DNA of 64,000 nt from Rhizorhabdus sp049889055 (lineage in GTDB: Bacteria > Pseudomonadota > Alphaproteobacteria > Sphingomonadales > Sphingomonadaceae): contig NZ_JBLTWO010000001.1 of the NCBI RefSeq assembly GCF_049889055.1, forward strand, positions 372,001-436,000. The letters run 5' to 3'. The translations under genes and the position numbers were made by a program. The notes beneath the pieces were generated by a model. The model made no database searches. It worked only from the letters and a program-made list of their open reading frames with translations, and was not told where the DNA came from. Position 1 is the stretch's first letter. The number at the start of each line of letters is the position of its first letter. Below, in pieces: positions 50,865 to 59,648 of this stretch.

Positions 50865-51614
50865 ATGGCAGGATTGCTAGAGAACCGCATAGCCTTCGTC
50901 ACGGGCGGCGCGGGCGGGATCGGCGCGGCCACCGCGATCGCCTTCGCTGCCGAGGGCGCGAAGGTGGCGGTCGCCGATCTCAAGGACCCGTCCGAAACCG
51001 TCGCGACCATCGTGGCGGCCGGCGGCAAGGCCTATTCGATCGCGCTGGATGTCACCGACCAGGCGGCAGTCGAGGCAGCCGTCGATGGCGTGGTCGCCAA
51101 ATGGGGCCGGCTCGACATCGCCTTCAACAATGCCGGCGTGTCGCTGGAGGATTATACGACCCCTTGGGAGTCGGTGGACCTCTATGACAAGGTCGTCGCG
51201 GTCAACCAGCGCGGCGTCATGCTCTGCATGGCGGCCGAACTGCGCCATATGGCTAAGCAGGGCTCCGGCTCGATCGTCAACACCGCGTCGGTTGCCGGCA
51301 TGGTCGGCCTGGCCGGGGCCGGCTATTGCGGCAGCAAGCATGCCGTCGTCGGCCTTACCCGCTCGGCGGCAATGCGCTATGCCGCCGAGGGCATCCGCGT
51401 GAACTGCGTCTGCCCCGGCGCAATCAGTACGCCGATGACCGAGGCCGAGGGCCTGAGCGACCAGAGCCGGGCCTTCATGGCGCAGATGCATCCGATGAAC
51501 CGCATGGGCCGCGCCGAAGAAATCGCCGACGCGGTGGTCTTCCTGGCCTCGGACAAGGCGAGCTTCATCACCGGCCATCCGCTCGCTGTCGACGGCGGCT
51601 ATCTGGCGCGCTGA
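50865..51614 (+). CDS. Short-chain dehydrogenase/reductase (hydroxysteroid dehydrogenase-like)
   Basis: A 249-residue classical SDR with TGGAGGIG, DVTD, NNAG, NTAS, YCGSK and PGAISTPM. It starts at ATG 50865 behind AGAGGGGATA and ends the HIP operon. It resembles the SDR at 3729-4481 and the bacterial 3- and 7-hydroxysteroid dehydrogenases, so ring-hydroxyl oxidation is plausible. The 228-nt gap after it (51615-51842) shows no clear terminator and no convincing gene. Confidence 0.87.
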   Translation: MAGLLENRIAFVTGGAGGIGAATAIAFAAEGAKVAVADLKDPSETVATIVAAGGKAYSIALDVTDQAAVEAAVDGVVAKWGRLDIAFNNAGVSLEDYTTPWESVDLYDKVVAVNQRGVMLCMAAELRHMAKQGSGSIVNTASVAGMVGLAGAGYCGSKHAVVGLTRSAAMRYAAEGIRVNCVCPGAISTPMTEAEGLSDQSRAFMAQMHPMNRMGRAEEIADAVVFLASDKASFITGHPLAVDGGYLAR

Positions 51615-51842
51615 GTCGATCCTGGGCTTGCCGGATGGGGGGCGTCTGACCGGATGACCGGCGCGCCATCGGGCGATCCGGGCGCCCAAAACAGGCATAT
51701 GTCCGCCGCTCCGCCGGCTGCTCGCCTGCCCCCGATCACCACAGCGGCTACGGGAGCGGAGGTGTCACGATGACCGCCGTCTGCGTTGCGAATAGCGCAG
51801 ATGCGGCAGCCAATGTGAGAACAACCGGAAATGCCCAGCGTA

Positions 51843-54002
51843 TCAGAAGCTGGCCCGCACTCCGACCGTAGCGGTGCGGGGAGCGCCCGGCTGCACCCAC
51901 AGGGGCGAATAGCTGTTGGCATACCATTTAGTGTCGAACAGATTCTGCACCGAAGCGAAAAGATCGATGCCTTCACGAAGCTCCACATCGCCGAACAGTC
52001 GGAACAGCGTGTGCGACGGCAGGGTGAAGGCCGTCCCCGTCTCGCCCGAACGCTCGCCGACATAGTGAACGCCAGCACCCAATTGCGCCTCCCTGCCCGC
52101 GATCGCGAAACGCTTGGACAACTGAATGTTCAGACTATGATCCGGAATGTTGATGAGGGGATCGCCCGGCCGGATCTGGAAGGAGAAATTCGGGTCGCGC
52201 ACGCTCGATCGCGCTTCGGCGTCGAGATAGGCGTAGCTCAGCAGCAGGTCGATGTCGCCCGGCAGGCGGCCGTTCAGGTCGAGCTCGACACCCCGGCTGC
52301 GCGCCTTTCCGATCGCGACCGAGAAGCCCGGATTGTTGGTGTCGCTGGCGAGCACGTTCGACTTTTCGAGCTGGAAGACCGCGAGCGTTCCGGTAAGGCG
52401 TCCGCCGAGCGCCGAGAGCTTCACCCCAGCTTCCATCGAGCGGCTCGTCTCGGGGTCGAAAATGCGTCCCGCGACATCGGTGCCAATGTTCGCGCGAAAG
52501 CCCTCGCCATAGGCCGCATAGAGCGTCAGCGGATCGGATAGGCGATAGACGATACCCGCCTGGGGACTGAAGCGCCCCTTGCTGCGGCGAGTGTCGATGC
52601 CGGTCAGACGATTGTCGGTGCGCAGGCGGAAATCATCATAGCGCCCGCCGATGCGGAGCTGCAGCCGGTCGGTCAGGCTCAGCTGGTCCTGGACAAAGAT
52701 GCCGGTCGAACGCTGGACATCGAGCCGGTCGTTGAGCGGGGCGGGCACGGGGAGAGCGAAGCGACCATAGACCGGGTTGCGAATATCGATGACATAGCCC
52801 GCCTGGTCGGTCGTCGCGCCGGTGACGACAGGCGGGCGGAAGCGCCGGAAGTCCTGTTCATTCTCGAACACGTCATGATCCGCACCGATCAGGACGCGGT
52901 GCCGGAGACCCGCGGTCTCGAACTCGCCCGACAGCTCGGCCCGGACCACCCATTGGCGCGAATCATAGCGGCGCGACCGGCGCTGGCGCGACAGCGACTG
53001 TCCGTCGATGAACAGCTTCTGGCGCGATGGCACCAGTTCCGCGTCCGACGAGGTGCCCGTCAGCAACGTGTCGCGCAGGCTGGCGCCGACCAGCAGGCTC
53101 CAGTTGTCGCTAAGCTCATGCTGCAGGCGCAACTGATGGCCTGTTGCCCTCGCCACCGTGTCGCCGTCGCCCGGCTCGCCAAGGAAGCGGCTGCGCGGAA
53201 CCGTATTGAAATTGTTGTTGAGGACGACGATCCCGCGATCGAATGGCACCTCGACCCTGGTCCATTCGAAATCATAGGTGAGACGGGTGCGCTCGCCGAG
53301 CGCAAGGCCGATCGAGGGGAGGAAGCCCCAGCGCTTCTCCTCGACGGTATCGCGGAAGGACTCCTTCTTTTCCGCATAGCCGATCAACCGCGCCGTCAGA
53401 TTGCCCGAGAGCGCGACATTGGCATCGGCTTCGCCGCGAAAGCGGTCGAAGCTGCCATATTGGAGCGCCATGGTGCCGAAGCTTCGGCCTATCTCGGCCT
53501 GCTTCGTCACAAGGTTGACGGTGCCGCCCGGCTCGCCCCGCCCCAGCAGCGCCGCCGCAGGCCCCTTCAGAACCTCGACGCTCTCGATGCCAGCCACGTC
53601 GCGCTGGCCGCCGAAGCCCCGGCCACCGTTGAATCCGTTCACCAGATATCCGGTCGGAAGATTCTCGTCGCCCGCGAAGCCCCGCACCGCAAAGGAATCC
53701 CACAGACCGCCGAGCGTATTCTGTCGCGACACCGACGCGTTGAGGTCGAGCGCGTCGGTGAGCCGCAATATGACGTTCGCCTCCAACGTCTCCGCCTTGA
53801 TACTGGCAATGGACTGCGGAATCTCGGCCAGGGTGAAATCGCCACGATAGGGCTGACGCACGCCATTGACGGTGATGTGCTGCTCCGTCTCCTCACCAAA
53901 GGCGTCGCCCCCGGCATCCTCCGCAAAGGCCGGAGCGCTGACGGTAGCCAGGGCAACTGCAAAGGCGCGGAGCGAATAACGGCGGCGTGACGCGAAATAC
54001 AT
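51843..54002 (-). CDS. TonB-dependent siderophore-type receptor
   Basis: A 719-residue receptor starting at ATG 54002 (GGGGGAC upstream), with a signal peptide ending near APAFA. The plug motifs IPQSIASI and VEVLKGPAAALLGRGEPGGTVNLVTK are those of ferric-siderophore receptors (FpvA/FhuA-like), not of the substrate importers at 15853 and 19196. The C-terminus is VGVRASF. It stands alone between two catabolic operons, with its own promoter and operator-like repeat (54061-54104), and is likely iron-related rather than steroid-related. Confidence 0.88.
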   Translation of the reverse strand: MYFASRRRYSLRAFAVALATVSAPAFAEDAGGDAFGEETEQHITVNGVRQPYRGDFTLAEIPQSIASIKAETLEANVILRLTDALDLNASVSRQNTLGGLWDSFAVRGFAGDENLPTGYLVNGFNGGRGFGGQRDVAGIESVEVLKGPAAALLGRGEPGGTVNLVTKQAEIGRSFGTMALQYGSFDRFRGEADANVALSGNLTARLIGYAEKKESFRDTVEEKRWGFLPSIGLALGERTRLTYDFEWTRVEVPFDRGIVVLNNNFNTVPRSRFLGEPGDGDTVARATGHQLRLQHELSDNWSLLVGASLRDTLLTGTSSDAELVPSRQKLFIDGQSLSRQRRSRRYDSRQWVVRAELSGEFETAGLRHRVLIGADHDVFENEQDFRRFRPPVVTGATTDQAGYVIDIRNPVYGRFALPVPAPLNDRLDVQRSTGIFVQDQLSLTDRLQLRIGGRYDDFRLRTDNRLTGIDTRRSKGRFSPQAGIVYRLSDPLTLYAAYGEGFRANIGTDVAGRIFDPETSRSMEAGVKLSALGGRLTGTLAVFQLEKSNVLASDTNNPGFSVAIGKARSRGVELDLNGRLPGDIDLLLSYAYLDAEARSSVRDPNFSFQIRPGDPLINIPDHSLNIQLSKRFAIAGREAQLGAGVHYVGERSGETGTAFTLPSHTLFRLFGDVELREGIDLFASVQNLFDTKWYANSYSPLWVQPGAPRTATVGVRASF

Positions 54003-54060
54003 GATGTCCCCCAATCGGCTTGCACGGCGGGGACCGATGCGACCAGCCCCCGGCGGCGCC

Positions 54061-54104
54061 ATGTGACAACATCACATTCGCGCGTCAATGAAATGTTGTC
54101 ACAT
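54061..54104. promoter_or_regulatory. Perfect 12-bp inverted repeat at the siderophore receptor promoter
   Basis: ATGTGACAACAT (54061-54072) and ATGTTGTCACAT (54093-54104) are perfect inverted repeats with a 20-nt spacer. A minus-strand TTGACG (54088-54083) inside the spacer could be the -35 element. The repeat lies about 59 nt upstream of the start codon, so a repressor bound here would block transcription. It does not look like a standard Fur box. Confidence 0.6.
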
Positions 54105-54120
54105 ATCTATTGGGCATTCG

Positions 54121-54156
54121 AAAAAAGGCGGAGCGAGGCTATCCTCCGCTCCGCCT
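54121..54156 (-). terminator. Rho-independent terminator of the leftward catabolic operon
   Basis: On the minus strand AGGCGGAGCG (54156-54147) pairs with CGCTCCGCCT (54135-54126), and six U residues follow (54126-54121). It closes the seven-gene operon that ends with the acyl-CoA dehydrogenase at 54168. Confidence 0.88.
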
Positions 54157-54167
54157 GACAAGGTCGG

Positions 54168-55322
54168 TCAAAGCTCTCCACGTGGTTCCCTGGGAAGACC
54201 AAGGCCGCGTTCTGCGATCAGGTTGCGCTGGATCTGGCTCGAGCCGGCGTAGATCGTGTCCGCACGGCTCGCCAGATGCATATGGGTCAGCTGGTTGAAG
54301 CGATAATGATCGCCCTCCGCCACCTCGCCCGAGAGGCCCTGAACATCCATCGCCAGATCGCCGAGATCGCGGTGCCAACGCGACCAATAGAGCTTAGAGG
54401 TCAGCGCCTCCTCGCCCAGTTCCTCGGTCGCCTCGTCCGACAGCGTCCGCACGAGACCATGGCGCATGACCTCCAGCCCGATCCAGGCATCTGCGATCCG
54501 GCGGCGCAGCGATGGGTCACGATCGGCGCCATTGGTGCGGGCGAGGCGGATCAGCGCCGTCAGTTCGTTGGCGAAGTGCATCTGCTGGACGACGGTCGAC
54601 ACGCCACGCTCGAAGCCGAGCGTCGCCATGGCGATCTGCCAGCCCTGCCCCGGCGCCCCGACGATGTTGTCGGCGTCGGTCACCGCGCCATCGAAGAACA
54701 GCTCGGCGAACTCGGCCTCGCCCGTCATCTGGCGGATCGGCCGGCGGACGATGCCCGGCTGATCGAGCGGCACGAGCAGATAGACGAGGCCCTTGGGCCC
54801 CCGGCTGCCCTCCTCACTGCGCGCGACGACGAAGGCCCAGTCGGCGATCATGCCGAGCGAGGTCCAGATCTTCTGGCCGTCGATGACCCAGCGACCGCCC
54901 TCCAGCCGTGCCTTTGTGCGGACATTGGCGAGATCGGACCCGGCATTGGGTTCGGAATAGCCCTGCGCCCAAAGTTCGCGGCCCGACACGATGCCAGGCA
55001 GGAACTTTGTCTTCTGCGCCTCGGTCCCGAAGGCGATGATCGTCGGCCCCGCCAGTTCGACCCCGACATGGGCGATGCGCGGCGGTGCGTGCAGGCGTGC
55101 ATATTCCTCGGCGACCGCGACCTGCTCGGCGATGGTAGCGCCGCGACCGCCATATTCGACCGGCCAGCCGACCGCGCCCAGCCCCGCCTCGCCCAGCGCG
55201 ATTTCCCACTGCTTGCGGCGATCATATTCGCTCGACAGATCCGCGATCCCGCGAATGTCGGCAAAGGGACCGTCGAGCGCCCGAGAGAGCCAGGCGCGGG
55301 CTTCTTCGCGCAGGCCGCTCAT
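54168..55322 (-). CDS. Acyl-CoA dehydrogenase
   Basis: A 384-residue acyl-CoA dehydrogenase. WPVEYGGRG, WAQGYSEPNAGSDLA, GQKIWTSLG and IYAGSSQIQRNLIAERGLGLPR cover the three domains. It is full length and should bind FAD. It is the last gene of the leftward operon, overlapping the SnoaL gene by 4 nt, and is followed by a terminator. The substrate is unknown; a steroid side-chain CoA ester is likely from context. Confidence 0.87.
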   Translation of the reverse strand: MSGLREEARAWLSRALDGPFADIRGIADLSSEYDRRKQWEIALGEAGLGAVGWPVEYGGRGATIAEQVAVAEEYARLHAPPRIAHVGVELAGPTIIAFGTEAQKTKFLPGIVSGRELWAQGYSEPNAGSDLANVRTKARLEGGRWVIDGQKIWTSLGMIADWAFVVARSEEGSRGPKGLVYLLVPLDQPGIVRRPIRQMTGEAEFAELFFDGAVTDADNIVGAPGQGWQIAMATLGFERGVSTVVQQMHFANELTALIRLARTNGADRDPSLRRRIADAWIGLEVMRHGLVRTLSDEATEELGEEALTSKLYWSRWHRDLGDLAMDVQGLSGEVAEGDHYRFNQLTHMHLASRADTIYAGSSQIQRNLIAERGLGLPREPRGEL

Positions 55323-55789
55323 GCGAGGATCGACCGTGCGGTCACGCCGGCCTCACCCAGTTTGCCGTCCATGATGGTGCGCGGCTCATGCCGGGATTTC
55401 GACACGCGCCAGCCCTCCGGCGTGCGGACATATTCGTCATGATAGAAGCTGCCGATCAGGCGGAAGCTGCCGTCGCGCGGGTCGTAGGTCGAGAAACCCA
55501 GGCTCCAGCGCGCCTTTGCGGTGTCGGCGTCGATGACCTCGATCTCGCCATTGTGGATCTGGTGCACGTCGACGATCGGGCTGTGCAGCGCAATCTGCGT
55601 GAAGGCCTCGATCAGCCCGTCGGGACCGAATTTCCCGACGGGCTGGTAATCGAGTTCGGCATCGGGGGTGAAGCAGGCGCGGATGGCATCCACGTCCTTC
55701 GCATCGCACGCATTGAGATAACGGGCCTTCAGCCGGCGGATGTCGCTTTCCGCCTCCAGCCTTGCGATACGCTCTTCAAGATCAGCCAT
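55319..55789 (-). CDS. SnoaL-like protein, BaiE-type catalytic set incomplete
   Basis: A 156-residue SnoaL/NTF2-fold protein. It keeps the Tyr/Asp pair of the BaiE group (Tyr24 and Asp29), but the position of the third acid (Asp106 in BaiE) is Phe, and the terminal Arg is displaced by one residue. It therefore may bind a steroid without BaiE-type dehydration, or catalyse a different isomerisation. It overlaps the DUF1214 gene by 8 nt and the dehydrogenase gene by 4 nt. Confidence 0.78.
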   Translation of the reverse strand: MADLEERIARLEAESDIRRLKARYLNACDAKDVDAIRACFTPDAELDYQPVGKFGPDGLIEAFTQIALHSPIVDVHQIHNGEIEVIDADTAKARWSLGFSTYDPRDGSFRLIGSFYHDEYVRTPEGWRVSKSRHEPRTIMDGKLGEAGVTARSILA

Positions 55790-56873
55790 CTAACCTCACC
55801 ACCTTGGTCTTCGGGACCGGATGCTCCTTGGCGCCGGTCCAGCGCAGCAGCATCGTTCCATGTTCGTGCCCGGCCGTGTCCACCCAATTGCCATGGCCGG
55901 GATCGCGCTCGGCGACGATGATCGTCACCGATCCGTCCGGGTTGGTCTTCGCGCTGTGCTTGTTCACATGGACGCGGTGGAAACGGTAATCGAGCGATTC
56001 CATCCAGATATTGTCGAGCTGGAAGTTCCAGAAGGTGCAGTCGGGCACCGGCGTCTCGATGACCAGAGCCTCGCCCGGCTCGAGCTTCCAATAGCCGTGC
56101 AGATAGAAGATCGTCGGATCCCCGCCGGCCTTGAAGAACATCGTCTGGTCGGTCGTCGCCAGCTGGTTGAGCTGCTCCTTCTTGAACAGGTCGGCCCAGT
56201 GCAGGAAGGTCTTCGCCGTTCCCTCGACGAAGGCCACCGCCTTGCCGAAGCTCTGCTCCAGCTTGGGCAGGCTCAGCGGCTCGGGCGTCGCGCGGGGCGG
56301 ATCGATCGCCTCGATCTTCACCGTCGCCGGCTGCTCATTGTCGCGGTCGAGGAAGGTCTGGCGAACCAGCAGCATCGACGTGTCGTCGGCCAGCGGCAGC
56401 CAGTTGCCGTTCGCTTTCTCCTTCGACGCGATGATCTCGAAGCTGCCATCGGCTTCGAACACCATATCGGCGGAATCGATCTCGCCGGTCGACGCCATGG
56501 TGCCGTCGACCGCATAGCGGTTCGCCTTGGAGCCGAAGCTGAGGATCGGCACCGTGCCGCGCTTGCCGGTGATGCGATAGCGCCGCCCGCCGCTGATCGA
56601 GGCGTTCAGATAGAGATTGTCGGGATTATCCGCACCGATCTTCGCGGTCGGGTGCGACGCCTGGTAGAAGCCGGGAAAGTCGGTGTCCGAATTCTCCAGA
56701 TGCATCTCCAGCGCGATCCGCATCAGGCGCGAGAGATAGCGATAGCCCTCCGCCTGATCGATCGGCGTGCCGGCAACCTCGGCGTTGAAGACGAGGTCGC
56801 CGGCCTTTTCAAGCCGGCGACAGAAATCGCGCCAGACCTCGCCCGGCGCGACCCGATCCACCCCTGCGCTCAT
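55782..56873 (-). CDS. DUF1214-type protein, paralog 3 of 3
   Basis: A 363-residue soluble protein starting at ATG 56873, which overlaps the SDR stop (ATGA). It shows the shared core: GYWKLEPGEALVIE, then LDNIWMESLD, then GSVTIIVAERDPGHGNWVDT and GTMLLRW. It is about 45 residues shorter than the other two paralogs, mostly at the ends. As with them, it is coupled to an SDR gene. The function is unknown. Confidence 0.78.
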   Translation of the reverse strand: MSAGVDRVAPGEVWRDFCRRLEKAGDLVFNAEVAGTPIDQAEGYRYLSRLMRIALEMHLENSDTDFPGFYQASHPTAKIGADNPDNLYLNASISGGRRYRITGKRGTVPILSFGSKANRYAVDGTMASTGEIDSADMVFEADGSFEIIASKEKANGNWLPLADDTSMLLVRQTFLDRDNEQPATVKIEAIDPPRATPEPLSLPKLEQSFGKAVAFVEGTAKTFLHWADLFKKEQLNQLATTDQTMFFKAGGDPTIFYLHGYWKLEPGEALVIETPVPDCTFWNFQLDNIWMESLDYRFHRVHVNKHSAKTNPDGSVTIIVAERDPGHGNWVDTAGHEHGTMLLRWTGAKEHPVPKTKVVRLDG

Positions 56874-57646
56874 GGCGCCATATACTGGCCGCCGTTGACG
56901 TCCAGCGACGCCCCGTTGACCACCTTGGAATAGTCGGAGACCATGAACAGGACGGCCTTTGCGCAATCCTCCTCGGGCGGGATGATGCCGAGCGGGATGC
57001 GGCCGGTGATCTCACCGACCACCTCGTCGCGGTCGCGTCCGCCAGCGACCTCGCGATCGATATGGCCCCACACCGGCGCGCCGCCGATCCAGCCCATGCG
57101 GGTGACGTTGACGCGGATGCCGTGACGCCCGAAGTCCTTTGCCATGTGGCGGGTCAGCGCATTCATGCCGCCCTTGCCGGCGGAATAGGCGCCCTCGCCC
57201 GGGAAGGGATTGACGGTCGACATGGTCGACACGTTGACGATCGCGCCCTTGGACTTCTTGAGCTCGTCGAGGCAGGCCTGCGCCATGCGCAACGCACCGG
57301 CGCAGTTGACGTTGAACACGTCGGCGAATTCCTCGGCATCGGCCATGTCGGTCGGCAGCCACTCGCCATGCATATAGGCCGAGTTGACGAGGCCATCGAT
57401 GCGGCCGAACGCCTCGGCGGTCGCCTTGGCCAGCGCCTGGCACTGGTCGGCCTTGGTCACGTCGGTGGCGAGCGCGATCGCCTGGCCGCCCTTCGCCTTG
57501 ATCTCGGCCACCACCTCGTCGAGGAACGCCTTGTTGCGCGCTCCGAGACCGACCTTGGCGCCTTCCGCGGCTGCGATCTTCGCCAGCGACTGACCCATCC
57601 CGGGGCCGACGCCGCTGATCACGATCACCTTGTCCTTAAGCAGCAT
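56870..57646 (-). CDS. Short-chain dehydrogenase/reductase
   Basis: A 258-residue SDR. The cofactor motif is GVGPGMG, a variant of the usual TGxxxGIG; DVTK, VNSAY in place of NNAG, VSTMS and YSAGK follow. The start is ATG 57646 (GAGGAGC upstream), inside the end of the flavoprotein gene (11-nt overlap). The NNAG change is uncommon but tolerated. It is translationally coupled to DUF1214 paralog 3. Confidence 0.85.
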   Translation of the reverse strand: MLLKDKVIVISGVGPGMGQSLAKIAAAEGAKVGLGARNKAFLDEVVAEIKAKGGQAIALATDVTKADQCQALAKATAEAFGRIDGLVNSAYMHGEWLPTDMADAEEFADVFNVNCAGALRMAQACLDELKKSKGAIVNVSTMSTVNPFPGEGAYSAGKGGMNALTRHMAKDFGRHGIRVNVTRMGWIGGAPVWGHIDREVAGGRDRDEVVGEITGRIPLGIIPPEEDCAKAVLFMVSDYSKVVNGASLDVNGGQYMAP

Positions 57647-58877
57647 GGTTGAGCTCCTCTCCAGCATATATTATGTTGAGCTTGGGATCGATCGCGTTGC
57701 CCGACAGGGTGCAATAGGTGCCGGCCGGGCCGTACATTACCGCCACGCAGCGATTGCAGGCGTCGCAGGCCGAGCGATGCGCGGCATCGGCCTGCCACTT
57801 CGACACCAGCGCCGGATCGTGGACGAGCGAGCGCGCCATCACGACCGCGTCGAAATTCTCGGCCAGTGCCCTTTCCGCGCCATCGAGCGACAGCACGCCG
57901 CCCAGATAACCGAGCTTGCACCTGACCGCCGCGCGCACGCGGCGTGCCGCATCGAGGAAATAAAGCTCGGAGAATTTCACCGTCTTGGGCGTCGCCATCT
58001 TGAGCAGGCGGAACTGCAGCTTGGCGAAGAAGCCGCGCTGCATCAGCGCCAGATCGTCATAAGGCAGCGGGCTGGAGAACATCACATAGCTCGACTCGAT
58101 GTTCCGCCCGCCCGACAGCACCAGCATGTCCGCACCCGCCGCTTCGAGCGCTCTGGCGGTGACGATTCCGTCCTCGACCGTGGCACCGCCCTTGGCGCCG
58201 TCGTAGAGATTGATCTTGGCCAGCACAGCTATGCGATCGCCGACCGCCTGTTTCACGGCTGCAAGCACCTCGGCGGGAAAGCGTGCGCGCTTCTCGGCGG
58301 TGCCGCCATAATCGTCGCGCCGCTTGTTCGACAGCGGCGAGATATATTGGTTGAGCAGATAGCCATGCCCCATGTGCAACTCGACCGCATCGAAGCCTGC
58401 TTCGACCGCACAGCGTGCGGCGGCGACGAACTCGTCGCGCACCTGGTCCATGTCGCGGCGGTTCATCTGCCGCTGGAAGAAGCGGCCCATCATCACGCCC
58501 ATCTTGTCGATGCCGCCCGAAGACGACATCGCGCGGGGCGTCGACAGCTCCTTGTGCTGCACGAAGCTGCCGCCATGGGTGATCTGGGCCGAGGCGAGCG
58601 CGCCTTCGGCGTGAACCGCGTCGGTGATCGCGCGATAGTCGGCGACGCTGTCGGCGTTCAGCACGCCCTGGCTGGCGAAGGTCCGCCCATCGGGCGACAC
58701 CGCGACATAAGCCAGCGTCGTCATGCCAACCCCGCCCGCCGCCAGCCGACGATGGAACTCGAGCAGCGACTGGGTCGGCCGAGATCGATAGGTCATCATC
58801 TCGTTCGCGCCCGAACGAATGAAGCGGTTGCGGAGCGTGACGGGGCCGATCGTCACCGGGGTGAAGGCGCTGCCCAT
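57636..58877 (-). CDS. Old-yellow-enzyme-like flavoprotein with 4Fe-4S motif but no C-terminal NAD/FAD domain
   Basis: A 413-residue FMN TIM barrel of the 2,4-dienoyl-CoA reductase/BaiCD group. HMGHGYLLNQYISPLSNKR is the catalytic loop. The [4Fe-4S] cysteine set C-x2-C-x2-C-x11-C (near 378-396) is present. The protein ends soon after it, so the ~250-residue FAD/NAD(P) domain of BaiCD, BaiH and dienoyl-CoA reductase is absent. It could be a steroid ene-reductase or 1- or 4-dehydrogenase fed by an external donor. It lies among SDRs in the right-hand leftward operon. Confidence 0.82.
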   Translation of the reverse strand: MGSAFTPVTIGPVTLRNRFIRSGANEMMTYRSRPTQSLLEFHRRLAAGGVGMTTLAYVAVSPDGRTFASQGVLNADSVADYRAITDAVHAEGALASAQITHGGSFVQHKELSTPRAMSSSGGIDKMGVMMGRFFQRQMNRRDMDQVRDEFVAAARCAVEAGFDAVELHMGHGYLLNQYISPLSNKRRDDYGGTAEKRARFPAEVLAAVKQAVGDRIAVLAKINLYDGAKGGATVEDGIVTARALEAAGADMLVLSGGRNIESSYVMFSSPLPYDDLALMQRGFFAKLQFRLLKMATPKTVKFSELYFLDAARRVRAAVRCKLGYLGGVLSLDGAERALAENFDAVVMARSLVHDPALVSKWQADAAHRSACDACNRCVAVMYGPAGTYCTLSGNAIDPKLNIIYAGEELNHAA

Positions 58878-58881
58878 CGGA

Positions 58882-59643
58882 TCAGTCGAAATTCGCCTGG
58901 CCGCCGTCGAGCGGGACGGTAGCGCCGGTCAGATAGCCGAACTCCGGCCCGCACAGGGCAGAGACGGCCCGGCCGATATCCTGCTCGCAACGGCCGATGC
59001 GACGCAGCGGTATCGTCCGGAAGAAGGCCTCCGCCTCCTCGGGCCGCGCCTCGATCCAGGCCTTGAGGCCCGGCGAGTCGGCATGCGGCGCGACGGTCAG
59101 CACGCGAATCCCCTCGACGCCCCATTCGGCGGCAGCGGCACGGGTCAGGACGCGGGTCGCCTCCTTGACCGCGGCATAAGTGCCGTATCCGCTCATGTCC
59201 CAACGCACCGCCGCCGAGGTGGCGAGGTTGATGATCACGCCCTCGCCCGACCTGGCGAGATGCGGGCGACACCGCTTCATCAGGCGGAAGGTGGCGAGCG
59301 GCCCCGATTCGAACCCGGCGAGGAAGGCTTCGTCGCTGACGTCGCTGAGCGGGCCGAGCGGGACTTCCTGCGCATTGTTGACGAGGATGTCGATGCCCCC
59401 GAAGGCGCCGGCGACATCCGCCACCAGCGCTTCGATCGAGCTGGCGTCCTTGACGTCGCAGTGAAAGGCGCGCGCCTTGCCACCGGCGGCCTCGATTTCC
59501 GCCGCGACCGACTGCACCTTGTCGAGCGTCCTGCCGACGGCGGCGACGCTCGCCCCATCCGCCGCCAGCGCGAGCGCGATGCCGCGACCGACGCCCTGTC
59601 CGGCGCCGGTCACGATCGCGACTTTGTTGTCGAGCCTCGCCAT
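58882..59643 (-). CDS. Short-chain dehydrogenase/reductase
   Basis: A 253-residue classical SDR with TGAGQGVG, DVKD, NNAQ (NNAG variant), ATSA and YAAVK, ending in PLDGGQANFD. It is four nt upstream of the flavoprotein gene and 5 nt downstream of another SDR, so three redox genes are co-transcribed. The substrate is unknown. Confidence 0.87.
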   Translation of the reverse strand: MARLDNKVAIVTGAGQGVGRGIALALAADGASVAAVGRTLDKVQSVAAEIEAAGGKARAFHCDVKDASSIEALVADVAGAFGGIDILVNNAQEVPLGPLSDVSDEAFLAGFESGPLATFRLMKRCRPHLARSGEGVIINLATSAAVRWDMSGYGTYAAVKEATRVLTRAAAAEWGVEGIRVLTVAPHADSPGLKAWIEARPEEAEAFFRTIPLRRIGRCEQDIGRAVSALCGPEFGYLTGATVPLDGGQANFD

Positions 59644-59648
59644 CGCGA

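Noticed and set aside
51700..51842. A short minus-strand hydrophobic stretch after the siderophore receptor, resembling one membrane helix
   Set aside because: The frame lacks a proper start codon with a ribosome binding site and stops after about 30 codons.
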